From Lucinisca nassula (taxonomy: Eukaryota; Mollusca; Bivalvia; Lucinida; Lucinidae): DNA of 64,000 nt. Positions 44,531 through 57,301 of the stretch are shown one piece after another. Within the stretch, counting starts at the first letter, position 1; every line of letters starts with the position of its first letter. The notes under the pieces are model-generated. The model worked only from the letters and a program-made list of their open reading frames with translations, searched no databases and was not told the origin of the DNA. Both the position numbers and the translations under genes were made by a program. The DNA is taken from the NCBI GenBank assembly GCA_963580285.1, contig OY757010.1, positions 75,558,858 through 75,622,857 on the forward strand. Direction: 5' to 3'.

Positions 44531-47500
44531 TACATATAAGAAGAAATTGGGCATTTAGAAAATAGTTTATACCCAAAAGTTAGGGTGGGGGTAAAAATAT
44601 CCCAGCCAGGATATCTTTACCCCCGCCTTTCCACTCACCACCACCAATTTCACAACTGACAGGGATAATGCAAGATTATGAAAGATTGTCATAAGGGACA
44701 TTTTGAATAAGAAACTATACAATTTCTTAAAGTGATTTTTAATTCATAGACTATTTGTTATTTTCCCTGCGGAAATATAATTTAGAAGAATATACAAAAA
44801 GAAGTTATCATAAGTTATTAAATAATCATTTGCCTCTGTTATATGATCATATTTCTTACTAAGGGTAGTTCTATTTGTCCGAGTCACAATTGAAACGAAA
44901 AATGTTGAAGTGAAACATTGAGTCCACTATCTGGCTTCTCCTACATATAAGAAGAAATTAGGCATTTAGAAAATAGTTTACACCCAAAAGTTGGGGTGGG
45001 GGTAAAGATATCCTGGCAAGTTTAGCTTTACCCCCGGGGGTAAAGATTTCCCAGCCGGAATATCTTTACCCCTGCCTTTCCACTCACCACCACCACCCAT
45101 TTCATAACTGACAGGGATAATGAAAGATTATGAAAGATTGTCATAAGCAACATTTTGAATAAGAAAATATACAAAAAGAAGTTATTAAATAATCATTTGC
45201 CTCTATAATATGGGCATATTTCTTACTAAGGGACTAAGGGTAGTTCTATTTGTCAGAGTCATGATCATTGGACATCAGTAGTATTGTTGAGAAGTGTGCT
45301 TGTCAGGGTTTTCCAAAGTCTTGATTTTTTGGGGGGTGGTGGTGGGGTGTGGTGGGGGGGGCACCCTATCCCAGCCATATATATATTTCACCCCCACCCA
45401 TGAGCAATGGTATAAGATGTGAAAAAATATACTTGCAAGCTGTATGGTTTAATTAGGGCCCCGCACTGAAAGTGTGGGTGCCCTGTAGTAATCACTCTGT
45501 CCGTCCGTCTGTCTGTCTGTCTGTCCGAGCGCATCCGTGGGCACATGTTGGGTAGACACAAGTTGGGTACTTGCCGTTTATTCCGTTGTTGTCCAAGATA
45601 AGTAGCCAGTAGCCTGTTGGGTACTTTGTTGCTTGTTGGGTATTTTTGAATGGGAATTTAACATGGCGGTACCCAACAAGTGTCCATCTGTAAGAACGTG
45701 CGTCTGTCTGTCCACAAAATTTTACTCCTCTGATAGCGCTGCCGGGGCCCTAGTAAGTTTCACTGGCAGCTCTAGTTATGCTTGTTTTGTTTTGTTTTTT
45801 TGCTTCACTTACATATAAGAAGAAATTGGGCATTTAGAAAATAGTTTATACCCAAAAGTTAGGGTGGGGGTGAAGATATCCTGGCCAGTTTAGCTTTACC
45901 CCCGGGGGTAAAGGTAAAGATATCCCAGCCAGGATATCTTTACCCCCGCCTTTCCACTCACCACCACCAATTTCACAACTGACAGGGATAATGCAAGATT
46001 ATGAAAGATTGTCATAAGGGACATTTTGAATAAGAAACTATACAATTTCTTAAAGTGATTTTTAATTCATAGACTATTTGTTATTTTCCCTGCGGAAATA
46101 TAATTTAGAAGAATATACAAAAAGAAGTTATCATAAGTTATTAAATAATCATTTGCCTCTGTTATATGATCATATTTCTTACTAAGGGTAGTTCTATTTG
46201 TCCGAGTCACAATTGAAACGAAAAATGTTGAAGTGAAACATTGAGTCCACTATCTGGCTTCTCCTACATATAAGAAGAAATTAGGCATTTAGAAAATAGT
46301 TTACACCCAAAAGTTGGGGTGGGGGTAAAGATATCCTGGCAAGTTTAGCTTTACCCCCGGGGGTAAAGATTTCCCAGCCGGAATATCTTTACCCCTGCCT
46401 TTCCACTCACCACCACCACCCATTTCATAACTGACAGGGATAATGAAAGATTATGAAAGATTGTCATAAGCAACATTTTGAATAAGAAAATATACAAAAA
46501 GAAGTTATTAAATAATCATTTGCCTCTATAATATGGGCATATTTCTTACTAAGGGACTAAGGGTAGTTCTATTTGTCAGAGTCATGATCATTGGACATCA
46601 GTAGTATTGTTGAGAAGTGTGCTTGTCAGGGTTTTCCAAAGTCTTGATTTTTTGGGGGGTGGTGGTGGGGTGTGGTGGGGGGGGGGGCACCCTATCCCAG
46701 CCATATATATATTTCACCCCCACCCATGAGCAATGGTATAAGATGTGAAAAAATATACTTGCAAGCTGTATGGTTTAATTAGGGCCCCGCACTGAAAGTG
46801 TGGGTGCCCTGTAGTAATCACTCTGTCCGTCCGTCTGTCTGTCTGTCTGTCCGAGCGCATCCGTGGGCACATGTTGGGTAGACACAAGTTGGGTACTTGC
46901 CGTTTATTCCGTTGTTGTCCAAGATAAGTAGCCAGTAGCCTGTTGGGTACTTTGTTGCTTGTTGGGTATTTTTGAATGGGAATTTAACATGGCGGTACCC
47001 AACAAGTGTCCATCTGTAAGAACGTGCGTCTGTCTGTCCACAAAATTTTACTCCTCTGATAGCGCTGCCGGGGCCCTAGTAAGTTTCACTGGCAGCTCTA
47101 GTTATGCTTGTTTTGTTTTGTTTTTTTGCTTCACTTACATATAAGAAGAAATTGGGCATTTAGAAAATAGTTTATACCCAAAAGTTAGGGTGGGGGTGAA
47201 GATATCCTGGCCAGTTTAGCTTTACCCCCGGGGGTAAAGGTAAAGATATCCCAGCCAGGATATCTTTACCCCCGCCTTTCCACTCACCACCACCAATTTC
47301 ACAACTGACAGGGATAATGCAAGATTATGAAAGATTGTCATAAGGGACATTTTGAATAAGAAACTATACAATTTCTTAAAGTGATTTTTAATTCATAGAC
47401 TATTTGTTATTTTCCCTGCGGAAATATAATTTAGAAAAATATACAAAAAGAAGTTATTAAATAATCATTTGCCTCTGTTATATGATCATATTTCTTACTA

Positions 47501-50500
47501 AGGGTAGTTCTATTTGTCCGAGTCACAATTGAAACGAAAAATGTTGAAGTGAAACATTGAGTCCACTATCTGGCTTCTCCTACATATAAGAAGAAATTAG
47601 GCATTTAGAAAATAGTTTACACCCAAAAGTTGGGGTGGGGGGTAAAGATATCCTGGCAAGTTTAGCTTTACCCCCGGGGGTAAAGATATCCCAGCCGGAA
47701 TATCTTTACCCCTGCCTTTCCACTCACCACCACCACCCATTTCACAACTGACAGGGATAATGCAAGATTATGAAAGATTGTCATAAGCAACATTTTGAAT
47801 AAGAAAATATACAAAAAGAAGTTATTAAATAATCATTTGCCTCTATAATATGGGCATATTTCTTACTAAGGGACTAAGGGTAGTTCTATTTGTCAGAGTC
47901 ATGATCATTGGACATCAGTAGTATTGTTGAGAAGTGTGCTTGTCGGGGTTTTCCAAAGTCTTGATTTTTTGGGTGGTGGTGGTGGGGGGTGGGGGGGGGG
48001 CACCCTATCCCAGCCATATATATATTTCACCCCCACCCATGAGCAATGGTATAAGATGTGAAAAAATATACTTGCAAGCTGTATGGTTTAATTAGGGCCC
48101 CGCACTGAAAGTGTGGGTACCCTATAGTAATCACTCTGTCTGTCTGTCTGTCTGTCCGTCCACAAAATTTTTACTCCTCTGATAGCGCTGCGGGGGCCCT
48201 AGTAAGTTTCACTGACAGCTCTAGTTATGCTTGTTTTGTTTTGTTTTTTTGCTTCACTTACATATAAGAAGAAATTGGGCATTTAGAAAATAGTTTATAC
48301 CCAAAAGTTAGGGTGGGGGTAAAGATATCCTGGCCAGTTTAGCTTTACCCCCGGGGGTAAAGATATCCCAGCCAGGATATCTTTACCCCCGCCTTTCCAC
48401 TCACCACCACCAATTTCACAACTGACAGGGATAATGCAAGATTATGAAAGATTGTCATAAGGGACATTTTGAATAAGAAACTATACAATTTCTTAAAGTG
48501 ATTTTTAATTCATAGACTATTTGTTATTTTCCCTGCAGAAATATAATTTAGAAGAATATACAAAAAGAAGTTATTAAATAATCATTTGCCTCTGTTATAT
48601 GATCATATTTCTTACTAAGGGTAGTTCTATTTGTCCGAGTCACAATTGAAACGAAAAATGTTGAAGTGAAACATTGAGTCCACTATCTGGCTTCTCCTAC
48701 ATATAAGAAGAAATTAGGCATTAAGAAAATAGTTTACACCCAAAAGTTGGGGTGGGGGTAAAGATATCCTGGCAAGTTTAGCTTTACCCCCGGGGGTAAA
48801 GATATCCCAGCCGGAATATCTTTACCCCTGCCTTTCCACTCACCACCACCACCCATTTCACGACTGACAGGGATAATGCAAGATTATGAAAGATTGTCAT
48901 AAGCAACATTTTGAATAAGAAAATATACAAAAAGAAGTTATTAAATAATCATTTGCCTCTATAATATGGGCATATTTCTTACTAAGGGTAGTTCTATTTG
49001 TCAGAGTCATGATTGAAACGAAAAATGTTCAAGTGAAACATCGAGTCCACTTTCTTGCTTCTCTTACATATAAGAAATTGGGCATTAAGAAAATAGTTTA
49101 TACCCAAAAGTTGGGATGGGGATAAAAAGATATCCTGGCCAGTTTAGCTTTACCCCCGGGGGTAAAGATATCCCAGCCAGGATATCTTTACCCCCGCCTT
49201 TGCACTCACCACCACAACCCATTTCACAACTGACAGGGATAATGCAAGATTATGAAAGATTGTCATAAGGGACATTTTGAATAAGAAACTATACAATTTC
49301 TTAAAGTGATTTTTAATTCATAGACTATTTGTTATTTTCCCTGCGGAAATATAATTTAGAAGAATATACAAAAAGAAGTTACAGAGGACACGCGTTATAA
49401 CGACATTCGTTATAACGGCAAAACTCGTTATAACGACAATTTCAATGGAATGAATTCTTAGCTCAAAGTTTAGTCTCAATTCCGAGCGGCTTGGGCTTCC
49501 CTCGGGTTGGAAATGTCCAAATCGAATCCATAGTCATGAAAGAGTCTTGTAATTTAATATTCCAAGAAACAAATGTGATAGACATTTGTTAGAATCGCCT
49601 CATCGAGGCGATTCTAACAAATGTCTATAACATGTTTGTTTCTTGGAGTAATGATGTGGAAAAGACCTTTTATAACCTATCATAATCCAAACTGGGATTC
49701 TTTATAACGGCAAATTCATTATAACGCCACAATAATAGGGATCAAATACGGTCGTTATAACGCGGGTCCTCTGTATTAAATAATCATTTGCCTCTGTTAT
49801 ATGATCATATTTCTTACTAAGGGTAGTTCTATTTGTCCGAGTCACAATTGAAACGAAAAATGTTGAAGTGAAACATTGAGTCCACTATCTGGCTTCTCCT
49901 ACATATAAGAAGAAATTAGGCATTTAGAAAATAGTTTACACCCAAAAGTTGGGGTGGGGGTAAAGATATCCTGGCAAGTTTAGCTTTACCCCCGGGGGTA
50001 AAGATTTCCCAGCCGGAATATCTTTACCCCTGCCTTTCCACTCACCACCACCACCCATTTCATAACTGACAGGGATAATGAAAGATTATGAAAGATTGTC
50101 ATAAGCAACATTTTGAATAAGAAAATATACAAAAAGAAGTTATTAAATAATCATTTGCCTCTATAATATGGGCATATTTCTTACTAAGGGACTAAGGGTA
50201 GTTCTATTTGTCAGAGTCATGATCATTGGACATCAGTAGTATTGTTGAGAAGTGTGCTTGTCAGGGTTTTCCAAAGTCTTGATTTTTTGGGGGGTGGTGG
50301 TGGGGTGGTGGGGGGTGGTGGGGGGGGCACCCTATCCCAGCCATATATATATTTCACCCCCACCCATGAGCAATGGTATAAGATGTGAAAAAATATACTT
50401 GCAAGCTGTATGGTTTAATTAGGGCCCCGCACTGAAAGTGTGGGTGCCCTGTAGTAATCACTCTGTCCGTCCGTCTGTCTGTCTGTCTGTCCAAGCGCAT

Positions 50501-53500
50501 CCGTGGGCACATGTTGGGTAGACACAAGTTGGGTACTTGCCGTTTATTCCGTTGTTGTCCAAGATAAGTAGCCAGTAGCCTGTTGGGTACTTTGTTGCTT
50601 GTTGGGTATTTTTGAATGGGAATTTAACATGGCGGTACCCAACAAGTGTCCATCTGTAAGAACGTGCGTCTGTCTGTCCACAAAATTTTACTCCTCTGAT
50701 AGCGCTGCCGGGGCCCTAGTAAGTTTCACTGGCAGCTCTAGTTATGCTTGTTTTGTTTTGTTTTTTTGCTTCACTTACATATAAGAAGAAATTGGGCATT
50801 TAGAAAATAGTTTATACCCAAAAGTTAGGGTGGGGGTAAAGATATCCTGGCCAGTTTAGCTTAACCCCCGGGGGTAAAGGTAAAGATATCCCAGCCAGGA
50901 TATCTTTACCCCCGCCTTTCCACTCACCACCACCAATTTCACAACTGACAGGGATAATGCAAGATTATGAAAGATTGTCATAAGGGACATTTTGAATAAG
51001 AAACTATACAATTTCTTAAAGTGATTTTTAATTCATAGACTATTTGTTATTTTCCCTGCGGAAATATAATTTAGAAAAATATACAAAAAGAAGTTATTAA
51101 ATAATCATTTGCCTCTGTTATATGATCATATTTTTTACTAAGGGTAGTTCTATTTGTCCGAGTCACAATTGAAACGAAAAATGTTGAAGTGAAACATTGA
51201 GTCCACTATCTGGCTTCTCCTACATATAAGAAGAAATTAGGCATTTAGAAAATAGTTTACACCCAAAAGTTGGGGTGGGGGTAAAGATATCCTGGCAAGT
51301 TTAGCTTTACCCCCGGGGGTAAAGATATCCCAGCCGGAATATCTTTACCCCTGCCTTTCCACTCACCACCACCACCCATTTCACGACTGACAGGGATAAT
51401 GCAAGATTATGAAAGATTGTCATAAGCAACATTTTGAATAAGAAAATATACAAAAAGAAGTTATTAAATAATCATTTGCCTCTATAATATGGGCATATTT
51501 CTTACTAAGGGACTAAGGGTAGTTCTATTTGTCAGAGTCATGATCATTGGACATCAGTAGTATTGTTGAGAAGTGTGCTTGTCGGGGTTTTCCAAAGTCT
51601 TGATTTTTTGGGGGGTGGTGGTGGGGGGTGGGGGGGGGGCACCCTATCCCAGCCATATATATATTTCACCCCCACCCATGAGCAATGGTATAAGATGTGA
51701 AAAAATATACTTGCAAGCTGTATGGTTTAATTAGGGCCCCGCACTGAAAGTGTGGGTACCCTATAGTAATCACTCTGTCTGTCTGTCTGTCTGTCCGTCT
51801 GTCCGTCTGTCCGTCCACAAAATTTTTACTCCTCTGATAGCGCTGCGGGGGCCCTAGTAAGTTTCACTGACAGCTCTAGTTATGCTTGTTTTGTTTTGTT
51901 TTTTTGCTTCACTTACATATAAGAAGAAATTGGGCATTTAGAAAATAGTTTATACCCAAAAGTTAGGGTGGGGGTAAAGATATCCTGGCCAGTTTAGCTT
52001 TACCCCCGGGGGTAAAGATATCCCAGCCAGGATATCTTTACCCCCGCCTTTCCACTCACCACCACCAATTTCACAACTGACAGGGATAATGCAAGATTAT
52101 GAAAGATTGTCATAAGGGACATTTTGAATAAGAAACTATACAATTTCTTAAAGTGATTTTTAATTCATAGACTATTTGTTATTTTCCCTGCGGAAATATA
52201 ATTTAGAAGAATATACAAAAAGAAGTTATTAAATAATCATTTGCCTCTGTTATATGATCATATTTCTTACTAAGGGTAGTTCTATTTGTCCGAGTCACAA
52301 TTGAAACGAAAAATGTTGAAGTGAAACATTGAGTCCACTATCTGGCTTCTCCTACATATAAGAAGAAATTAGGCATTTAGAAAATAGTTTACACCCAAAA
52401 GTTGGGGTGGGGGTAAAGATATCCTGGCAAGTTTAGCTTTACCCCCCGGGGTAAAGATATCCCAGCCGGAATATCTTTACCCCTGCCTTTCCACTCACCA
52501 CCACCACCCATTTCACGACTGACAGGGATAATGCAAGATTATGAAAGATTGTCATAAGCAACATTTTGAATAAGAAAATATACAAAAAGAAGTTATTAAA
52601 TAATCATTTGCCTCTATAATATGGGCATATTTCTTACTAAGGGTAGTTCTATTTGTCAGAGTCATGATTGAAACGAAAAATGTTCAAGTGAAACATCGAG
52701 TCCACTTTCTTGCTTCTCTTACATATAAGAAATTGGGCATTAAGAAAATAGTTTATACCCAAAAGTTGGGATGGGGATAAAAAGATATCCTGGCCAGTTT
52801 AGCTTTACCCCCGGGGGTAAAGATATCCCAGCCAGGATATCTTTACCCCCGCCTTTGCACTCACCACCACAACCCATTTCACAACTGACAGGGATAATGC
52901 AAGATTATGAAAGATTGTCATAAGGGACATTTTGAATAAGAAACTATACAATTTCTTAAAGTGATTTTTAATTCATAGACTATTTGTTATTTTCCCTGCG
53001 GAAATATAATTTAGAAGAATATACAAAAAGAAGTTATTAAATAATCATTTGCCTCTATAATATGGTCGTATTTCTTACCAAGGGTAGTTCTATTAGTCCG
53101 AGTCATAATTGAAACAAAAAATGTTCAAGTGAAACATCCAGTCCACTAACTTGTTTCTCTTACATATAAGAAGAAATTGGGCATTTAGAAAATAGTTTAT
53201 ACCCAAAAGTTGGGGTGGGGGTAAAGATATCTTTACCCCCGCCTTTCCACTCACCCCCACCACCCATTTCACAACTGACAGGGATAATGCAAGATTATGA
53301 AAGATTGTCATAAGGGACACTTTGAATAAGAAACTGTACAAAAAGAAAATATTAAATAATCATTTGCCTCTATAATATGGTCGTATTTCTAACCAAGGGT
53401 AGTTCTATTTGTCCGAGTCACGATTGAAACAAAAAATGTTAACATGAAACATCGAGTCCACTATCTTGCTTCTCTTACATATAAGAAGAAATTGGGCATT

Positions 53501-54292
53501 TAGAAAATAGTTTATACCCAAAAGTTGGGGTGGGGGTAAAGATATCCTTTTGCCAGTTTAGCTTTACCCCCGCCTTTCCACTCACCACCACCACCCATTT
53601 CACAACTGACGGGGATAATGCAAGATTATGAAAGATTGTCATAAGGGACATTTTGAATAAGATAATATACAAAAAGAAGTTATTAAATAATCATTTGCCT
53701 CTATAATATGGTCATATTTCTTTCTAAGGGTAGTTCTATTTGTCCGAGTCACAATTGAAACAAAAAATGTTAAAGTGAAACATCGAGTCCACTATCTTGC
53801 TTCTCTTACATATAAGAAGAAATTGGGCATTTAGAAAATAGTTTATACCCAAAAGTTGGGGTGGGGGTAAAGATATCCTGGCCAGTTTAGCTTTACCCCC
53901 GGGGGTAAAGATATCCCAGCCGGGATAATGTCAGGGATAATGCAAGATTATGAAAGATTGTCACAAGCAACATTTTGAATAATAAAATATACAAAAAAGA
54001 AGTTATTAAATAATCATTTGCCTCTATAATATGGTCATATTTCATATAAGGGTAGTTCTATTAGTCCGAGTCATGATTGAAACGAAAAAATGTTAAAGTG
54101 AAACATCGAGTCCACTATCTTGCTTCAGTTACATATAAGAAGAAATTGGGCATTAAGAAAATAGTTTATACCCAAAAGTTGGGGTGGGGGTAAAGATATC
54201 CTAGCCAGTTTAGCTTTACCCCCGGGGGTAAAGATATCCCGGGATATCTTTACCCCCGGGGGTAAAGCTACCCAGGGGGTAAAGATAAACTG
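44531..54292 (-). repeat. Right arm: inverted monomers in ~1.3-kb and ~3.6-kb higher-order units
   Basis: Monomers are the reverse complement of the left arm. G-rich modules recur about every 1.32 kb (45.33, 46.65, 47.97 and 50.29, 51.61 kb). A larger shift of about 3.64 kb relates 46.1-49.8 kb to 49.8-53.0 kb. Three modules (45.5, 46.85, 50.5 kb) carry a 170 bp insert with ttgggtac/gtacccaa ends, giving a 61-residue frame that is not a gene. Monomers become shorter and more diverged towards 54 kb. Confidence 0.8.
49382..49773. mobile_element. 392-bp MITE with TA target duplication
   Basis: Inverted ends cagaggacacgcgttataac and gttataacgcgggtcctctg, flanked by TA. The uninserted array reads gaagttattaaat; here it reads gaagtta|element|tattaaat. 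A 45 bp hairpin at 49581-49625 (gacatttgttagaatcgcct arms) lies inside. The ends fit a pogo/Tigger-like Tc1-mariner MITE. The matching site about 3.64 kb away (near 53030) is empty. Confidence 0.85.
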
Positions 54293-55317
54293 TTACACCG
54301 GGTCCCCAATATTGTATATCAGGTTTCAAGGTCATCGGTCTATTGGTTCCTGAGAACGAGCGATTTCAAAGACTTTTACCATATATGGGCATGGTGGACA
54401 TTTTGGTCATGTGACCCAGACATTCAGAATATATGTTTGTTCTTCTACCCCATGGCGGCTTCACATGTAATTTGGTTCCAACTGGCCTTGTAGTTTCGTT
54501 TGGATTTTTTGGATGTTCAAATGAGAAAAGAGGGTAGGTACATTTATCTCCCCTTTTTATGTCTTTTTCCCCACTTTTTTTGATTTTCTAACTCCATTTT
54601 CAAGATGCTGAGAGACCTCTCAATAAATTCATATCATAGTTAAGTGTGAGAAAATAAGGTGCATTAAACTCCTTAAATACGGGTGCTACGAATTTCAAAT
54701 CCCTGACTAATAGGGTTATATGGAGAAAGGGGAAGGGCCGTAACTAATGTTGTGAGAACTTGTAGCCCAAACCCAATGGTCATTTTGATGCAATAAAATA
54801 TGTTTAAACTTCAATTATCCCAAAATATCACCTTATCTGTTTCTATGGGCCGTTAAGCTGGTTATCTAAGGATCAGCTTACCTCAAAATCTACTGGTTCA
54901 ACACAGTTTCAAGTGTTCCACTGATTTTGACCTCAACTGATATTTCATGGTCCCTAGAAGGCATTTTCAAAGCATTTTGTTTTTTTATTATCTTCCAGAC
55001 AAAATAAAGCCTAACATTACATATGAATCATAAACCGAATTTTCTCTGAAATAAATTATTCTTGCACACCAGACAAGGAAATCCGTGAATTTACCCTGGG
55101 ATAGAAATTTATGTTCTGACCCTGGTGTTCCGACCCCAAATCGAATATAATCGCGTGTTTGATAAATGCACTGGTTGATTACAACCTCATGCGCGGCGTC
55201 GTCATGCGTGACGTCACTAAACATTCCTGTTTTGTCATCACAAAATGGCGGACGTCGGTAACCGAAGTGACAGCAGCATTTAAAATTCGCAATAAAAATG
55301 GAAGGTATGCAAGAAAA
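54293..55317. other. Diverged repeat-derived flank of the array
   Basis: Phrases such as acaccgggtccccaatattg, ttcaaggtcatcggtctatt and cattttggtcatgtgacc resemble cores of tandem-repeat elements but are single copy here. No gene. Confidence 0.4.
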
Positions 55318-55462
55318 AGAATCCTATATGGGTGTGAGGGGTGGATAGAAAAATCCGTCTCTCGGGATCACTGTCCGGCATCACTCGGCAAGCCTCGTGA
55401 TGCCGGACAGTGACCCTCGGGACGGATTTTTCCATCCACACCTCACACCCATATAAGATTCT
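55318..55462. repeat. Large near-perfect hairpin (~70-bp arms)
   Basis: Left arm agaatcctatatgggtgtga... and right arm ...tcacacccatataagattct fold with few mismatches; the inner stem is cactgtccggcatcac/gtgatgccggacagtg. Opposing short frames both arise from it. Confidence 0.85.
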
Positions 55463-55594
55463 CATATTCTCTGGCATGTCATCATAAAATCTGTGTGTGT
55501 AAAATGAAATTTCTAATCGTAAAACTACCAGTTAATCTCCCCTAATGATAATTATGAATACAGTAATCCCTAAAATAATAGACAGACCGCTTAC

Positions 55595-55816
55595 CTGTTC
55601 AGGGCTTGGCTGTCTCACTTGTTGAGCTGGGTGTTGGTGGACGGCCACACTGGGTGTTGTCATAGGTACACTACCCTGCTCTGGGAGGCCAACTGTGTTT
55701 AGGGAGCCATTAGAACTGGTTCGTGACCCCAGACTCACAGTGTCCTTGTCTCCATTGGAAGTCACCTCATAATTATCTAACTTTTTCCTAACCTGCTGTA
55801 GCTGGCGTGTCAGATC
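55595..55816 (-). CDS. CCDC186: CCDC186-like, exon (4th of those seen)
   Basis: Minus-strand exon of 222 bp (74 codons, phase 0 to 0) with acceptor gttttttcag| and donor |gtaagc. It starts DLTRQLQQVRKKLDNYE, continues with a Ser-rich linker including SLGSRTSSNGSLN and a Pro/Gln-rich end (HQHPAQQVRQPSPEQ). In vertebrate CCDC186 the same order occurs: a DLTRQLQQ coiled coil, a Ser/Gly-rich break with GSRSSS-type sequence, then the ARKNEK coiled coil. That match of order and spacing is my main reason for the name. The linker probably separates two coiled-coil segments. Confidence 0.82.
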
Positions 55817-56103
55817 CTGAAAAAACAGTCAACCTTCTTTATATTGACAATTGATATAACAACAAAACTTGTTATTATCTCCATTTCAATGAAACCAATC
55901 GTTTGCCGAAGATGAGATGGATTAAAAGAGATATGCAAGAGTATTTGTAATATTCTATGAAACAAATGTTGTGGATATTTGTTAGAATGGTCCAGGTGAC
56001 ACAGAGGTAATTTTAACAAATGTCCAAAACAAATCAAAACAAATGTTGTAGATATTTGTTAGAATCGCCTCACCGAGGCAATTCGAACAAATATAACATT
56101 GGT
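55817..56103. other. Intron with cgcctca hairpin
   Basis: Contains ttataacaacaaaacttgtt near 55855, like the inside of the 392 bp MITE, and a hairpin 56053-56094 (gatatttgttagaatcgcct...). Probably a decayed relative of that MITE. Confidence 0.5.
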
Positions 56104-56395
56104 TTTTGTTTGATTTGTGGTTTGATGTCCCCGTCAACACTGTATAGGTCATTTTAGAGATGTTGCTTCTAATTTTGTGGGACTTTAACCCAACATTGAG
56201 ATGAAATGACATCTCGATCACAGCCGCCCATTGAAACCAATAGGGTTTATAATGCATGGATGGGCCGACTCGCCCCACTTCGCCTAGGCAGGCTTCAACG
56301 TAAGCAGTTTACCAGTACTGTGCGGTCGGTTTCAGCTCTGCGAGGAAGCATCATGCAGGCTAATTTATTTCTCCAAGCCCCGATGGGAGGCCCCT
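56104..56395 (-). mobile_element. SINE family S2, diverged copy
   Basis: Matches 42243-42537 along its length (gtccccgtcaacactgta, ttgtgggactttaacccaac, gcaggcttcaacgtaagcag). No clear target duplication. Confidence 0.7.
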
Positions 56396-56689
56396 TTTTC
56401 AGTGCAACAGGGCTTATAGAAATGCGAATAGAAAGTCCCGAAAGTTGTATCCCTTTGAAAAATGGCGGAAAAATCGGCCAGGTGTTCCCATTCCCCTTAA
56501 AAGAGGCACATGAAGAGAAAACTGCACTGGCCATTTACAAACAATAAAGGTGTAGATCAGCCTGTGTAACTGCACAGTTTGAACAGCACCTTTGAATTAA
56601 CTGCTCAAATAGTACAGTACCTCTAGTTCCTATATCTTAAATTTCAAGACTCTTGCTAATCTGTGTAGCTGAGCAAGCTGGTTTGTGTC
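56396..56689. repeat. Diverged dispersed sequence
   Basis: 56396-56480 is similar, inverted, to 57380-57460 (gggacttt/aaagtccc, gcttatagaaa). 56590-56690 resembles 30060-30205. No gene. Confidence 0.4.
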
Positions 56690-56975
56690 TTTTGTTTGTA
56701 TTCAAGTTTAATGGCCCAGTCAACATTATTTAGGTCATATCGAGCCGCTCAGTTTACCTCACCACACTTTTGCTGGGCAGGCTAATACATAAGAGGTTAA
56801 CCAGTTTCGCCCAAAACTAACAACTGCCCTTCTTGAACCAGCAGGAGAGAATGACCATAGAAAGATTTCATGATCAATCTCCATGAAAGAATGTTGCTGA
56901 CCCCAGCATCTATCGAACACGCATCCTCCTGATCACCAGTCAAGCGCACATCTGACTGAGCTACCGAGGCCGGCG
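56690..56975 (-). mobile_element. tRNA-derived SINE (family S1), best-preserved copy
   Basis: The minus-strand head carries GGTAGCTCAGTCAGATGTGC (A box) and GTGTTCGATAGATGC (B box). The 3' end reads gttgactgggccattaaact followed by tgaatacaaacaaaag, the same tail type as S2. Intronic. Confidence 0.75.
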
Positions 56976-57221
56976 GTTTGTGTCTTAACTGATCACTAAC
57001 CATTAACATTTAAGCGCCACATAAAGCTTGACATTTCATGTGAATCACCTTCTGGGCAGACAATTCACTTTATACCAAAAATAAAGCTTGACATTTCATG
57101 CAAATCGTCTGCCATTCGCATGATATGTCAGGCCTTATTTTTGCTGAAAAATAAGATTTGAAAATGCTGTCTGCTAAACAAACTTCGCACTTAAAGGGTT
57201 AACACTTATGTATCCACATAC

Positions 57222-57301
57222 CTTGACGTTGTTCCCATGTTTTCTCTTTAATGTTTTTATTTCATCTTTTTCTTCTTCCACTTTCCTCATCAAGTCTTCA
57301 A
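57222..57301 (-). CDS. CCDC186: CCDC186-like, exon (3rd of those seen)
   Basis: Minus-strand exon of 80 bp with acceptor tcctgtgtttag| and donor |gtatgt. Its first two bases finish a Val codon begun by the exon at 60678-60594; it then reads EDLMRKVEEEKDEIKTLKRK then HGNNVK and ends in phase 0, so it joins DLTRQ of the next exon. The sequence is charged and heptad-like, consistent with a continuous coiled coil. Alone it would not be identifiable; phase and order place it in this gene. Confidence 0.78.

Larger units (their letters stand above)
35573..54292. mobile_element. Giant fold-back-like structure bounded by inverted ends (18.7 kb)
   Basis: The left border reads cagtttatcttgaccccttg then gtagctttacccccggggg; the right border (minus strand from 54292) reads cagtttatctttaccccctg then ggtagctttacccccgggg. 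Monomers run plus on the left and minus on the right, meeting near 44140-44530. Long inverted termini made of tandem repeats are the hallmark of Foldback/Galileo-type elements. No transposase frame and no target duplication were found. Confidence 0.6.

Noticed and set aside
45633..50784. A 61-residue frame in three copies
   Set aside because: It spans a small insert and microsatellite inside array modules and ends in array sequence.
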